From Ktedonobacteraceae bacterium (GTDB lineage: Bacteria; Chloroflexota; Ktedonobacteria; Ktedonobacterales; Ktedonobacteraceae): a DNA stretch of 64,000 bases. The notes under the pieces were generated by a model. The model was not told where the DNA came from. It saw only the letters and a program-made list of their open reading frames with translations, and made no database searches. The translations under genes and the position numbers were made by a program. The stretch spans positions 154,170 to 218,169 of the forward strand of contig DASRBN010000044.1 of assembly GCA_035653615.1 (NCBI GenBank), read 5' to 3'. Numbering within the stretch: the first letter of the stretch is position 1; each line of letters opens with the position of its first letter. Shown here in pieces: positions 10,161 to 20,409 of this stretch.

Positions 10161-10457
10161 CAGTGTTTTCCTCTGTAGCCCGACCACGCTCTGACTCTCT
10201 TTCAAATACTTTCTGGTCTCGCCTCAGCCTCTCACCTGTTCAAGTATAACATGGCTGGCTGGATAGCACAACAGCCATTTCAGCAGCTTTGTTCGCCGAA
10301 ACTACCTATGCCTCTTTCGGCAATTTTTGTTGCCCGGTTTACCGAGACGCGTGTGCCGGAAATGCTGATGTCAGGGATCTGAGAGAGAGATAGACTGGTT
10401 TCAACAAGCAGAAGCCAGGGATGAAACTATATGGCCTTGCAAAAGGGGAAAGAATTT

Positions 10458-13400
10458 ATGACACAGGCGATCCTGCCAATGACATTAGTTGTCGGCATAT
10501 TCTTGCTACTAGGAGCGATGATTTACCTGGGCGTGCGTAACCCGGTCTTGCTGCGTCTGGGGTTGCGCAATACGCTGCGCCATCCTACCCAGTCACTGAT
10601 CATCATCGCCGGTCTGGTGCTTTCGACCGGGCTGATTACTACGTTCATTGCGCTTCCTGACAGTCTCAACGCTTCAACCGTGGCTGATCGGCTGGCACGA
10701 GTTGGATACGTGGATGAGGCTGTCACCGGTCCGCTGACCCAGGATCAGGTGACACAAGCTCTGACAGGCCTGGGAAGGCTATCGCAGGTACAGGCGGCAA
10801 CAACAGCCTTTCTTCAAGGGGCAACGGTGACCTCCGAGCGGACGCAGGTTTCCTTTGGCAATCAATCTGCTGATGGCCTGTATCTCCTGGCAGTCCCGCC
10901 GGCATTTGACCAAGTCTATGGACCTATTACTGACAACCAGGGTCATGCACTTCATTTTGCAGACCTGCGCCCTGGCGATGTGTTCATCAGTAATACGTTG
11001 GCCCAGCGTTTTGATATTCGCCCTGGAGATCGTCTTCAGATGAAACAGCATGGCCTGGTGGGTACATTTCCTGGCGCGGTACGGGCTATTCTTTCCCATG
11101 ATCTGGTGTTGACTTCGGCTGAGCTTGCCGGCAATGCCGCGTTGCCCGAGGTCATTGTGTCCACGGCAACGATGCAACAGGTGTTTGCGCAGCGCTATCA
11201 TCTGTCCTTTGTTCCCAATCTCTTGTGCGTGAAGAATGTCGGTTCGGGGGGCCTGGATGATAGTGGACCTGGTGGCAGCCGCAGCCAGGCCGTGCTTCAC
11301 GTGTTGCAATCGATTTTCAGGGTGGCTCCCGTCGATACCTCGAACCCGGAGATTACGCGTTCCTCCACCGATCTGACCAACGTCAGCATCCATCCACTCA
11401 AACCCGGCGCGGTCACATTCCAGGGATCGGAGAGCTTCGCAGGCAACGTCTCCCTGGTCCCGATTCTCAGCGACAAACTGGAACTGAGCCTCTCCCCTGC
11501 GGCGCGGCAGCTTTTTCTTTTGCTCCCGACGTTCTCCTGTTTGCTGGTGGTGGCAGGCATCTTGTTGCAGATCCTGCTCAGCCTGCTGTTGGCAGTAGAG
11601 CGACGGATGGAGCTGGGCATGTGCCGCGCCATTGGGTTACAACGTCGTCACCTGGTCTATGCCCTGCTGATCGAGGGGTGTGGCTACGGCGTGGGAGCCT
11701 CGTTGTTTGGCGTCGGACTGGGGATTGCAGTCCTGGCACTGGAACTGGTTGTGCTTGGACAGGCTCCCACCCTTTTTGATCCGAATGTGCCTATTCATAC
11801 GGGACGTATTGGGCTTTTCCTGTCTGTGAGCTGGCAAAGCATCGTGACGGCCTGGAGTATCGGGGTGCTGCTCACCGTTGCTGTTGTGGGGATCTGCTCC
11901 ATCTGGATAAGCCGCGCGAACATTGTCGCAGCGTTGCGCGACCTGGATGATCCGCCCACAGCGCGCATTCCACTCCAGATGATGGTGCGAGCTCTCAGAT
12001 GGCAGTTCTTCGATGCCGCTGGAGAGCTGCTGCCGGAGACGCCAGCAAAGCGCCATGCTCGGCTGCTCGGAATGGCTGGCCAGATCATGTGGGAACTGTG
12101 CGCGCGGGGCGTGCTTCCTCTCATTCTCGGTTTTCTCTGCTTTGAAGCAAACATCCTGCAGGAACCGCCAAACGCCTGGCTGCAACTGTCGAGTATGGCA
12201 CTGTTTATCGCTGGCGGGGGACTGCTTGCCAACTGGGCCCTGTCCCAGTTCGATCTGGCACCATCTCTGGTACACCGGATTAGCTTCAGTCTCATAGGCC
12301 TGGGATGGCTCGCCCTGGGGCTTCAAGCGGGTATGACGCTCTTTGTGCAGGCCTTCGCTCCCACCGAAGCAGTTTTAGCCCGTGGCTCGTCTGTCGAGCA
12401 ACAGCCCGTGCTCCAGACGCTCCTGGTGCTCTTTCTTCCCCTGCTAGGAGAGGTGATTCTCGTGATGAGCAACGCTGATCTGCTCGTGGGCGCGCTCTCC
12501 CTGCTCGTGCGCTGTATCCGCAGGTTGGCCCCACTCAGTCGTCTCAGCCTGGTCTATCCACTCACCTTCCGTTTCCGGGTGGGAGTGACTGTCTTGCTCC
12601 TCGCGCTGATTACGTTTCTGGTGCAACTGCTGGCGGTGAACAATCTGAGCGCCATTCAACAAACGCAACTGCCGTTGACGACCGGGAATTTTCAGCTCGA
12701 ACTTTCCACCACTGATCCACAGGCAAGCCAGATGCTGGGACCACAGCTCCTCGCGACTCCGACCACGCTGCGACAGGATATTGCCGTTGCAACACAAATG
12801 CGCTTCCTGTACAGCCCGACCGGCCCTACAACACCTATCGTGCTCCTTCCCGGCCATCCTACCTACGGCTCTGGCTATCCGCCAATGGTCGTGGATGCGA
12901 CCTACCTGTCGCAAACCACGATGCCGATGTACGCGCGTGCGCAGGGATACACTTCAGACCAGCAGGTGTGGGCAGCAGTGCGTGATCAGCCGGGTGACGT
13001 GGTCATGCACTACCAGGATGGCCTAGGGCTTCCGGCAAGGAATGGATTTGCGCCCTTTGGCGTGGATATTCCTGGTAGCGCGGCTCCAGGTGCCACCCAC
13101 CACCGGGTCACGGTGGTTGGGATCGTGGCGGGCAATACACACTGGCCAACGATTTTCCTCTCGCAGAGAACAGCGGCAGCGATGGTTATGCACCCCTCGT
13201 CCTGGGTCTATTACTACTTCCGGTTTCAGCCAGGAGTCAGTGCCGATCAGGTGATCAGTGATCTGCACCGCACGCTGCCCCTTTCCGCATATAGTGTAGA
13301 ACTTCGCCCACTGGAGGAAACTGATCAGAATGCCTACACGGCCAGTCTTACCTCGTTTTTGTCGAGCTACCTGGCCATGGGCCTGCTCTTTGGCGCTTTC

Positions 13401-13730
13401 TCTATCGGAGTGATTACGAGTCGGGCAGTCGTCGAACGCCGCCAGCAGATCGGGATGCTGCGCGCGCTGGGCTTTTCTCGCGGCCTTGTCCGGCGCTCGT
13501 TTCTGCTCGAAGCGAGTTTTCTCATCACCCTCGGCTTAGTCATCGGAACTATTCTAGCCTGGTGGCTCTATATCCAGGTTGCCCACGCGGCCTCACTGAG
13601 TGTTGCGATCCCACCTGTCCCTGTAGTGGTGCTCTTGATCGGCAGTTACCTTGTAGCCTTTGGCTGCATCGTCCTGCCCGCGCGGTACGCTTCGCGCATT
13701 CCCCCCGCTGAGGCTCTGCGCTATGAATAG
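10458..13730 (+). CDS. giant FtsX-family ABC transporter permease (first copy)
   Basis: 1090 residues. Two FtsX-type halves: membrane segments near 5-25 and 45-65, a large outer domain (about 70-340), a membrane block (about 350-500), a central membrane block, a second outer domain (about 745-955) and three C-terminal segments. The C-terminal block carries the FtsX signature, with [20 protein letters not shown] and an ending [11 protein letters not shown]. Such permeases work with MacB/LolD-type ATPases in mechanotransmission, lipid movement or drug and peptide resistance rather than import. The ATG at 10458 has an AGGGGAAAG site; an ATG at 10431 is in frame but has none. Strong similarity to 15337-18570 shows a duplication. 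The ATPase at 14535 is the likely shared partner. Confidence 0.9.
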   Translation: MTQAILPMTLVVGIFLLLGAMIYLGVRNPVLLRLGLRNTLRHPTQSLIIIAGLVLSTGLITTFIALPDSLNASTVADRLARVGYVDEAVTGPLTQDQVTQALTGLGRLSQVQAATTAFLQGATVTSERTQVSFGNQSADGLYLLAVPPAFDQVYGPITDNQGHALHFADLRPGDVFISNTLAQRFDIRPGDRLQMKQHGLVGTFPGAVRAILSHDLVLTSAELAGNAALPEVIVSTATMQQVFAQRYHLSFVPNLLCVKNVGSGGLDDSGPGGSRSQAVLHVLQSIFRVAPVDTSNPEITRSSTDLTNVSIHPLKPGAVTFQGSESFAGNVSLVPILSDKLELSLSPAARQLFLLLPTFSCLLVVAGILLQILLSLLLAVERRMELGMCRAIGLQRRHLVYALLIEGCGYGVGASLFGVGLGIAVLALELVVLGQAPTLFDPNVPIHTGRIGLFLSVSWQSIVTAWSIGVLLTVAVVGICSIWISRANIVAALRDLDDPPTARIPLQMMVRALRWQFFDAAGELLPETPAKRHARLLGMAGQIMWELCARGVLPLILGFLCFEANILQEPPNAWLQLSSMALFIAGGGLLANWALSQFDLAPSLVHRISFSLIGLGWLALGLQAGMTLFVQAFAPTEAVLARGSSVEQQPVLQTLLVLFLPLLGEVILVMSNADLLVGALSLLVRCIRRLAPLSRLSLVYPLTFRFRVGVTVLLLALITFLVQLLAVNNLSAIQQTQLPLTTGNFQLELSTTDPQASQMLGPQLLATPTTLRQDIAVATQMRFLYSPTGPTTPIVLLPGHPTYGSGYPPMVVDATYLSQTTMPMYARAQGYTSDQQVWAAVRDQPGDVVMHYQDGLGLPARNGFAPFGVDIPGSAAPGATHHRVTVVGIVAGNTHWPTIFLSQRTAAAMVMHPSSWVYYYFRFQPGVSADQVISDLHRTLPLSAYSVELRPLEETDQNAYTASLTSFLSSYLAMGLLFGAFSIGVITSRAVVERRQQIGMLRALGFSRGLVRRSFLLEASFLITLGLVIGTILAWWLYIQVAHAASLSVAIPPVPVVVLLIGSYLVAFGCIVLPARYASRIPPAEALRYE

Positions 13731-13776
13731 AAACATGAACAATGAAAATGCTGAAAAACGAGGAGATAATAATTCC

Positions 13777-14421
13777 ATGCGTGATAACAACAAAATCCTG
13801 AAAGAACAACCGGCTTTGCAGCTCTCACAGCAGAATGGCTCACCGGCGCGACCGCGACGTGGAGGCTTCATCTTGCTCATCATCCTGGCGGCAATGGTCA
13901 TTCTCGGTGCCGGTGGCTTGATGCTCTGGCAAGCATCCATGTACCCGGCTGCACCGTCCCCCGGCACAACAAAAAACGTCCAGGCAGGCTCATCGACAAA
14001 CGCTGCTGGGCCAGGAAAAGGTCCTGGTGGAACAATCCAGGCAACTGTGCTGGGCCAGAATGACCCGCCAATCTACTGGGAGACCATTCAAACGCAATTT
14101 GCTCAGGGCATCCATCTGAGTGTGGCTCAAACACAACAGGAGCTTCAAGCTGCCAATGCCCAGGCAAAATCGCAGCAGAGCGCAGATCCAGGCGCGGCAG
14201 TCGCTATAGTAGCGCAGCAGCAGGGCATTTCGACCGACCAACTGCGCCAGATTGAGATTGGAGCGATTCAACAGGGCTGCGCACAACTGGTTCGCCAGGG
14301 CGCGCTAACTCAGCAGCAGGCCGATCAACGCGTGCGGACCGTGCAAAGCTGGGATCAGAATGCCTTAAACCAGTATATTCTGTACGCCTTTTCCACCAAT
14401 CAAAATACTCAGAAGCACTAG
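13777..14421 (+). CDS. membrane-anchored accessory protein of the ABC cluster (first copy)
   Basis: About 214 residues. A short charged N-terminus, one membrane helix (about residues 28-50), a Gly/Thr/Pro linker and an outer helical, Gln-rich domain with DPPIYWETIQTQFAQGIHLS and a repeated pattern of QQGI..QLRQIE and RQGALTQQQADQRV. Its counterpart at 18623-19237 has the same design and shared core (DPxxYWxxIxTxxAQGLHLS, DPGAA, STDQLR/SIEQLR, SWDQ). No known enzyme motif. Each copy directly follows a permease, which suggests an outer partner or chaperone for it. The start at 13777 has an AGGAG site; the ATG at 13723, overlapping the permease stop, is an in-frame alternative. Confidence 0.7.
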   Translation: MRDNNKILKEQPALQLSQQNGSPARPRRGGFILLIILAAMVILGAGGLMLWQASMYPAAPSPGTTKNVQAGSSTNAAGPGKGPGGTIQATVLGQNDPPIYWETIQTQFAQGIHLSVAQTQQELQAANAQAKSQQSADPGAAVAIVAQQQGISTDQLRQIEIGAIQQGCAQLVRQGALTQQQADQRVRTVQSWDQNALNQYILYAFSTNQNTQKH

Positions 14422-14434
14422 GAGCCGAGCCGCA

Positions 14435-14490
14435 GGCAAGCGGCGGCTCTCTATTCCAGAAAAGATTAGCATAGAGAGCGGCTGCTTGCC
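14435..14490 (+). other. hairpin between ABC-cluster genes
   Basis: Arms of 20 bases (14435-14454 and 14471-14490) with two mismatches and a 16-base loop. No U-run follows, so it is more likely an mRNA stability or partial read-through element than a strong terminator before the ATPase gene. Confidence 0.5.
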
Positions 14491-14534
14491 CGACTCTCTT
14501 ACTGATCGATCACACAGATAAAGGGGCATGTTTC

Positions 14535-15344
14535 ATGAAAGCAGAACAGGCATCACCGATTGGATTCACGAATACAAGTCAGAGCCAGGTTGAGGCCATC
14601 CAGGTTTGCAAAATCTATGATACAGGCAAACTCAAAGTCGAGGCGCTCAAAGGGGTGAGCTTGCACATTCGGCGAGGGGAAGTGGTCGCGATTATGGGAC
14701 CAAGCGGCTGTGGTAAGACCACGTTATTGAACTGTCTGAGCGGCCTTGACACTGTGAGTTCGGGTACGGTGAAAATCGCCGGGCAGGATATCCGCGCCCT
14801 GTCCGATCGGGAATTGACCGCGTTTCGCGCTCGCGAAATGGGTTTCGTCTTCCAGACGTACAACTTACTGCCCGTGCTCACCGGGCTGGAAAATGTCGAG
14901 CTTCCTCTGCTGGTGAGCGGCGTTTCTCCCAGGGAAGCCCGCGCGCGCGCCAGAGCGAGCATCGAGCAGGTGGGACTGCTCGATTGGGCACGGCACCGGC
15001 CTGCAGAGATGAGCGGCGGTCAGCGCCAGCGCTTTGCCATTGCGCGCGCGCTGGCCACGATGCCCTCAATCGTGTGGGCCGATGAGCCGACCGGGGCGCT
15101 GGACAGCGCGACCAGTCAGGAGATTATTGATCTGATGCTCCATCTCAATCGCGAGCATGACCTGACCTTCGTCTGGGTGACGCATGCCATGGAGGTGGCC
15201 CAGCAGGCTCATCGCCTGGTCACGATGCGCGATGGGCGGATCGAGGATGATCGCCGATTGCAGGACGAGAGCCCCGGACCTTTCGCCACAGAAATGACTC
15301 GTGTCACAGGCGTCAGGCAGGAAAGTGAGGGCAAGCATGAATAA
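14535..15344 (+). CDS. ABC transporter ATPase, MacB/LolD type
   Basis: 269 residues. It has Walker [10 protein letters not shown] (near 57), the Q-loop in [18 protein letters not shown], signature SGGQRQR, Walker [13 protein letters not shown] and switch His in VWVTHAME. The family powers FtsX-type permeases in efflux, lipoprotein release or peptide resistance. It is the only ATPase among two giant permeases and overlaps the second permease gene by 8 bases, so it probably serves both, perhaps as a heteromeric complex. The C-terminal tail after the switch region is short and shows no extra domain. Confidence 0.95.
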   Translation: MKAEQASPIGFTNTSQSQVEAIQVCKIYDTGKLKVEALKGVSLHIRRGEVVAIMGPSGCGKTTLLNCLSGLDTVSSGTVKIAGQDIRALSDRELTAFRAREMGFVFQTYNLLPVLTGLENVELPLLVSGVSPREARARARASIEQVGLLDWARHRPAEMSGGQRQRFAIARALATMPSIVWADEPTGALDSATSQEIIDLMLHLNREHDLTFVWVTHAMEVAQQAHRLVTMRDGRIEDDRRLQDESPGPFATEMTRVTGVRQESEGKHE

Positions 15345-18300
15345 TCTCCTCTCTAGCTGGTCTCCAACATCGCTCGCCCTGCTCCTGGCAGCGCTTACAA
15401 TGGGCATTTTGCTGGTCATGTTCGGGTTGGGGGCCAGTAATCCGTTGATCCGGCGCATGGGCCTGCGCAATGTGGTGCGCCGTCCCGGCCAGACCCTGAT
15501 GATGCTGATGGGTCTGACGCTCGCGACGATTTTTATCACTGCTTCGTTTGGACTCCAGGAGAGTTTCAACCAATCGATGGTCTCTGACCGCTTGCTGAAA
15601 ATGGGCAATGTCGATGAAGCGGTGAGCGGCACCTTTACCCAGGCACAGGTCAACGAGGCGCTCGCCCACCTTCGGCAGATGCCCCAGGTTCAGGCCGCGA
15701 CTGGCATTCTGTATCTGCCAAACGGGGCGAGCATTCTCTCTGAAAGAACCGCGCTGAACAATATCGATCAATATGTCTACGGGGTTCCGCCAGCGTTCGA
15801 TCAAGTTTACGGACCCCTCTTCGATAATCAGGGGCACCAGGTGCATTTTGCGGATCTGGGTCCTCACGACGTTTTTGTCAGTAGTACGGTCGCGCGCGAT
15901 GAGGGTGTACGGGCGGGAGATCGGCTCCAGCTCGTGTTCGAGGAGCAGACCAATGAGACACTGGAAGTCACGGTGCGCGCGGTGCTTTCCCATGACCTGG
16001 CGGTGACTGATGGTGAGTTAGAGTTCAATGGCTCCTATCCTGAAATCATCATGCCGCTCGCAACCGCCCTCACACTCGGCGCGCAGACGCATTTCGGAGT
16101 TCTTATGCCCAATGTGCTGTGTGTGAAAAATGTGGGGTCGGGCGGCCTGGACGATATCGGTCCGGATGGTAGGCGTGGCCAGCCGGTGCTCGATTACCTG
16201 GCGCAGTTCTTTCATGCTGCCCCTGATACGCGAGGCTTCTTCCCGACCTACTTCGATTCGGCGATCCTTCATCCCCTCAAGCCTGATGTCGCTGAGAGCC
16301 AGGGGAATTTCTCGCCACTGGATAATAAGAGCGACTATGATGCCTCGCCTGCCGCACGCCAGTTTTCATTGATGCTACCCGTTTTCACGGCGTTGCTGGT
16401 AGGAGCCGGCCTGCTCCTGCAGGCACTGCTGTGCCTGTTGCTGGCTGCTGAACGCCGGGCAGAGCTGGGGATGGGCCGGGCAATTGGTCTGCAGCGCTCT
16501 CACCTGGTGCAGGTTTTGCTGATCGAGGGCTGCGGGTACGCGATCATTGCCTCCACGCTCGGCCTCCTTCTGGGTCTGGGAGCGGTCGTGCTCGAACTGG
16601 CGCTCCTCTCTCAGGTACCGGCAGCCGGGGTGCTCTCCAGTCATATAACGCTCCACTTGGCTGTAAGCTGGCAGAGTTTGCTCAGTTCGTGGTGTGGGAG
16701 CGTCCTGGTGATCCTGGCGGTCGTCTTCATCACAGCTACCTGGATCAGCCGTATGAACATCGTGGCAGCCATTCGTGACCTGGATGAGTCTATCTCTACG
16801 CTGGTGCCTTTCAGAGCGAGGCTGCGCTCTCTCTGGATGTCGCCTCGCGACGCGGAAGGCCAGCCGTTGCCGGAGACATTCGCGCGCCGTTTCTCTCGAA
16901 AGACGGCTGCTCTGGGCCAGTTGTTGTGGGAAGGCTTTCGCCGTGGTCCGGTCTGCCTGCTGCTGGGAGGTATGCTGTTCAAACTGACGTCCACGCAAGG
17001 AGGAAGTTGGATGCAGCAACTGAGTGTAGCACTTCTTCTCATGGGGGGAGGGCTGCTGGTGAGCTGGCTGATGATGATGCTGAAAGCTCCCGGCACGCTC
17101 GCCCGGCGTCTGGGCTTGAGCCTGGTCGGTCTCGGCTGGCTTGTCTACGGTATCTGGACGGGCAAAAACTTGCTGCTGATCATTTTTACCTCTGATGTCT
17201 CAGCATTAGGTTCCCATGTGTATATCGATGCCTCTCCTCCCGATGTCCTGGTCGGCCTGTTTTTGCCACTTTTCGGGACGGTGCTGCTGGTGATGAGCAA
17301 CCTTGATCTCCTGGGAGCGCTGCTGACCTTCTTGTTCCGCCGTGTGCGTGGTCTGGCCCCGATCAGCCGTACCGGGCTGGCCTATCCACTCACCTTTCGT
17401 TTTCGGAATGGCGTCACCGTCACGCTGCTCTGCTTGATTGTCTTCCTGGTCGTTCTGGTGGTCTCCAATAATCTGAGTAGCATTCAACAGACAGCTAGTC
17501 AAACAACCACCGGCAATTTTCAGCTTGAGATCGTAGGCGAAGAACTTGATCTGTTTGACTCGGCTCTCAACGCGCAGTTGCTCGCGACCCCGCAGACACT
17601 GCGGCAAGAGATTGCGCTGGTGACACGGATGCGTTTTGCGTATGATCCCCATCACGCTCAACCAATCCGCCTCTCGCTGCCAGGCCACCCGGTTTATACC
17701 TATACCAAAGCCCCCGGTCCGCTTGTGGTCGATAACACGTTCCTCTCAAACACGACCATGCCTCTCTTCGCGCGGGCGCGAGGGTATGACTCAGATCGCC
17801 AGGTCTGGGATACCGTGCGGGATCAACCGGGGTACGCGGTGCTGCAATATGTCGGAAACGATGGATTGCCGACGAATCAGGGCTTTGCGCCCTTCACGGC
17901 TGAGATACCGCAGACTGGCGATCCGCATGCACCGTACCGCCAAGTGACTGTGATCGGGCTGCTGCCCTCGAATGCCTACTGGGGGACCATGTTCTTCTCC
18001 GAGAAAACGGAGACCAGTCTTGGGGCAACGCCCTATAGTCGCTTCCCCTTTTACTACTTCCGAATCCAATCAGAGGGTGATCTGGCCCAGGCTGCCACCG
18101 CGTTGAACAATGCGTTCCAACTGAACAGACGTGGTTTGGTTCTGAATTCGCTTGTGCAGGATTCGCTGAATGCCTATACCGCCAGCTTGACCCTCTTTCT
18201 TGCAATCTACCTGGTAATGGGTTTACTCTTTGGCGCCTTCTCTCTGGGGGTGATCACCAGTCGTGCGGTAGTGGAGCGGCGACAACAGATCGGGATGCTG

Positions 18301-18570
18301 CGTGCCCTGGGTTTTTCACGCGGCCTCGTGCAGCGTTCATTTCTCCTGGAAGCAAGCTTTGTGATCACGCTGAGCGAGCTTTCAGGCTCTCTCCTGGCCT
18401 GGTGGCTTGCCTCTCAGATCACCGTCCCGGCAGGCCAGGCATTTTCTTTCCCATATAGCACGATTGTCCCGCTTTTCGTAGGAAGTTACCTTGTAGCTCT
18501 GTTGTGTACGCTCCTGCCTGCGAGGAAAGCTTCCCGCATACCACCAGCCGAGGCTTTACGCTACGAATAG
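15337..18570 (+). CDS. giant FtsX-family ABC transporter permease (second copy)
   Basis: 1077 residues, same plan as 10458-13730: paired FtsX halves with two large outer domains. Shared stretches include [53 protein letters not shown] and the closing [11 protein letters not shown]. The start at 15337 (GTGAGGG site, overlapping the ATPase stop) is preferred over 15301, which lies within the ATPase gene. Similarity over the whole length points to an in-cluster duplication that is now clearly diverged, so the two may form a heterodimer with the ATPase between them in the operon. Confidence 0.92.
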   Translation: MNNLLSSWSPTSLALLLAALTMGILLVMFGLGASNPLIRRMGLRNVVRRPGQTLMMLMGLTLATIFITASFGLQESFNQSMVSDRLLKMGNVDEAVSGTFTQAQVNEALAHLRQMPQVQAATGILYLPNGASILSERTALNNIDQYVYGVPPAFDQVYGPLFDNQGHQVHFADLGPHDVFVSSTVARDEGVRAGDRLQLVFEEQTNETLEVTVRAVLSHDLAVTDGELEFNGSYPEIIMPLATALTLGAQTHFGVLMPNVLCVKNVGSGGLDDIGPDGRRGQPVLDYLAQFFHAAPDTRGFFPTYFDSAILHPLKPDVAESQGNFSPLDNKSDYDASPAARQFSLMLPVFTALLVGAGLLLQALLCLLLAAERRAELGMGRAIGLQRSHLVQVLLIEGCGYAIIASTLGLLLGLGAVVLELALLSQVPAAGVLSSHITLHLAVSWQSLLSSWCGSVLVILAVVFITATWISRMNIVAAIRDLDESISTLVPFRARLRSLWMSPRDAEGQPLPETFARRFSRKTAALGQLLWEGFRRGPVCLLLGGMLFKLTSTQGGSWMQQLSVALLLMGGGLLVSWLMMMLKAPGTLARRLGLSLVGLGWLVYGIWTGKNLLLIIFTSDVSALGSHVYIDASPPDVLVGLFLPLFGTVLLVMSNLDLLGALLTFLFRRVRGLAPISRTGLAYPLTFRFRNGVTVTLLCLIVFLVVLVVSNNLSSIQQTASQTTTGNFQLEIVGEELDLFDSALNAQLLATPQTLRQEIALVTRMRFAYDPHHAQPIRLSLPGHPVYTYTKAPGPLVVDNTFLSNTTMPLFARARGYDSDRQVWDTVRDQPGYAVLQYVGNDGLPTNQGFAPFTAEIPQTGDPHAPYRQVTVIGLLPSNAYWGTMFFSEKTETSLGATPYSRFPFYYFRIQSEGDLAQAATALNNAFQLNRRGLVLNSLVQDSLNAYTASLTLFLAIYLVMGLLFGAFSLGVITSRAVVERRQQIGMLRALGFSRGLVQRSFLLEASFVITLSELSGSLLAWWLASQITVPAGQAFSFPYSTIVPLFVGSYLVALLCTLLPARKASRIPPAEALRYE

Positions 18571-18622
18571 GACGTCCGTGGAGAAAAGAAAACGTTTTTG
18601 ATCGTGAAGAAAGGATAGAACA

Positions 18623-19237
18623 ATGTCAGAAGAACAGACACAAGAGGGAACAAGGCCGGAAGTATCAACGCTTCTCCAGAGCAGGCCCCAACGGCGCTCT
18701 CGCCGTGGATTAGCACTCCTGCTCTTCTTGCTGGGCGGAGTTGTGATGGTGAGTGTGGTAGCCTTCATCGCCTGGCAGGCTCTCTCGCTTGGTTCGAATA
18801 CGACAGGAACAGGTGCGGTGATCACTCCGAAAGGGAATACTAACGGTGGTTCTGCCGTTCCTCCCGGTTGGAATGATCCCGCGACCTACTGGGATCCGAT
18901 CAGAACAACGGTAGCCCAGGGACTCCATCTCAGCGTTGCTCAGGTCACGACGAGATTACAGGCGGCGTCTCTTCAGAGCACCTCCACTCCCATCTCTTCT
19001 AATAAGGGCAGCCCGCCCGACCCCGGTGCAGCCATGACCGCTCTGGCAGTCCAGCAGGGCCTTTCAATCGAGCAACTGCGCACGCTCGAACTCAATGCCC
19101 TACAGAAAGGCTGCGACGCCATGGTTGCTCAGGGAAAATTGTCGCAAGCAGAGGCGAGCCAGCGAATGCAGACGTTCAATAGTTGGGACCAGGGAACGTT
19201 GAACTGGTACGTGATACACGCGTTTACCGGCCAGTAG
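18623..19237 (+). CDS. membrane-anchored accessory protein of the ABC cluster (second copy)
   Basis: 204 residues: a cytoplasmic Arg-rich stretch, one membrane helix (about 33-55), a linker, then an outer helical domain matching that of 13777-14421 (DPATYWDPIRTTVAQGLHLS, DPGAAM, LSIEQLRTLELNALQKGC, GKLSQAEASQRM, SWDQG). The function is unknown; position and duplication together with its permease suggest a dedicated partner. The ribosome site is GAAAGGAT. Last clear gene of the ABC operon before the IS region. Confidence 0.75.
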   Translation: MSEEQTQEGTRPEVSTLLQSRPQRRSRRGLALLLFLLGGVVMVSVVAFIAWQALSLGSNTTGTGAVITPKGNTNGGSAVPPGWNDPATYWDPIRTTVAQGLHLSVAQVTTRLQAASLQSTSTPISSNKGSPPDPGAAMTALAVQQGLSIEQLRTLELNALQKGCDAMVAQGKLSQAEASQRMQTFNSWDQGTLNWYVIHAFTGQ

Positions 19238-19330
19238 TTTACCCGCATTGAGCAAACCAGAATCAAAAGGCTTTACTCTCACAGCGTGTGTTTCTCGCTC
19301 CTTACCAAAGAATACTTGGAGAGGAAAACC

Positions 19331-19450
19331 ATGCAAAATCAAGTGAAGGAGCAAGTCAGCGCCAGTTTTGTAGGGTCTTCCTCTCCAAAGCCATTAAGGG
19401 TCTCGATGTTGAAATGGGTCCAGTTACTACCACAACCTGAGGAGGATTAA
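19331..19450 (+). CDS. possible 39-residue peptide between ABC cluster and IS
   Basis: A short frame with a good ribosome site (GGAGAGGAAAACC before ATG), ending 5 bases before the transposase start. It reads MQNQVKEQVSASFVGSSSPK and then a Pro/Leu/Trp part ending in PQPEED. No family is recognised. Its last codons form the GAGGAGG site of the transposase gene, so it may be only the IS leader. It could also be a short secreted or modified peptide linked to the exporter upstream, or the 5' piece of a gene broken by the IS. Confidence 0.3.
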   Translation: MQNQVKEQVSASFVGSSSPKPLRVSMLKWVQLLPQPEED

Positions 19451-20276
19451 TCCGTATGGCACGAACATATCTCTGGAAAGTTAGTGATGCATTTTGGGAG
19501 CGCGTCAAACCGTTGCTTCCCGCCGCGCCGTCACATGCAAAAGGGGGACGTCCCAGAATGGATGATCGACGAGCATTTGAAGCGATCATCTATATCCTGC
19601 GCACCGGTGTCCAGTGGAATGCGCTGCCCAGAGAACTGGGAGCGAGTTCGACGGTGCATGATCGCTTTCAGGATTGGGAACAAGCTGGCTTCTTCCAGAC
19701 ACTGTGGCAAGCGGGACTGGAGGTGTATGACGATTTGCAAGGCATCCAGTGGGAATGGCAAGCGGTAGATGGAGCGATGACGAAAGCGCCTTTCGGCAAA
19801 GCTGCAACCGGAGCTAATCCCACCGATCGCGGCAAGTCAGGAGTCAAGCGCAGTCTCTTGACCGATGGGAATGGGATTCCTTTGGCCATAGTCATCGACG
19901 GGGCCAACCGTCATGATGTGAAACTGCTGTGCGCCACCCTGGACGGCATTGTCATTGCCCGTCCCGAGCCAACCGAAGAGCAGCCGCAGCACCTCTGTTT
20001 GGATGCAGCCTACGATGGAGCACCAGCGCGTCAGGAAGTTGAGACTCGCCATTACGTCCCACATATTCGCAGCCGTGGTGAGGAGAAGCAGGAGAAAGTC
20101 CTCACCCCTGGTCATCGCGCGCGGCGCTGGGTAGTGGAGCGAACTCACTCGTGGATCAATCGTTCGCGTCGGCTCCTGGTGCGTTGGGAGAAAAAAGGGG
20201 AGAATTACCTCGCTTTCCTTCACCTGGCCTGTGCTCAATTGATCTTTGCCAAAGTAGAGGTTTTCGGATAAGCACT
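19451..20276 (+). mobile_element. IS5-type insertion sequence, left end not resolved
   Basis: One intact transposase gene. The right end is placed at 20276 because the 26 bases ending there recur, inverted, as an isolated relic at 8079-8104. I cannot find the matching inverted repeat on the left between 19238 and 19455, so the left limit given is only the transposase leader; the left end may be lost or diverged. Confidence 0.6.
19456..20271 (+). CDS. IS5-family DDE transposase
   Basis: 271 residues, full length for the single-frame IS5-type group. The N-terminal DUF4096-like domain has YLWKVSDAFWERVKPLLP, GGRPRMDDRRAFEAIIYILR and GVQWNALP. The catalytic Asp lies in WQAVDGAM, the second in CLDAAYDG and the Glu in VVERTHSWINRSRRL, giving a complete DDE set. 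Nothing suggests a frameshift, so it may be active. Its stop codon lies inside the presumed right inverted repeat, as is common in small IS. Ribosome site GAGGAGG. Confidence 0.93.
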   Translation: MARTYLWKVSDAFWERVKPLLPAAPSHAKGGRPRMDDRRAFEAIIYILRTGVQWNALPRELGASSTVHDRFQDWEQAGFFQTLWQAGLEVYDDLQGIQWEWQAVDGAMTKAPFGKAATGANPTDRGKSGVKRSLLTDGNGIPLAIVIDGANRHDVKLLCATLDGIVIARPEPTEEQPQHLCLDAAYDGAPARQEVETRHYVPHIRSRGEEKQEKVLTPGHRARRWVVERTHSWINRSRRLLVRWEKKGENYLAFLHLACAQLIFAKVEVFG

Positions 20277-20409
20277 TAAAAGTATAACATGTTGAGCCAG
20301 TATATGCAAGAAAGTTTGAGTGTGATGCTATCAAGTTTTTATACTCGACAGAAAATTGCCGGTATGTTAAACTCTAAACAGAAATAAGGGGTAGGAGGGG
20401 TCTTATGCT

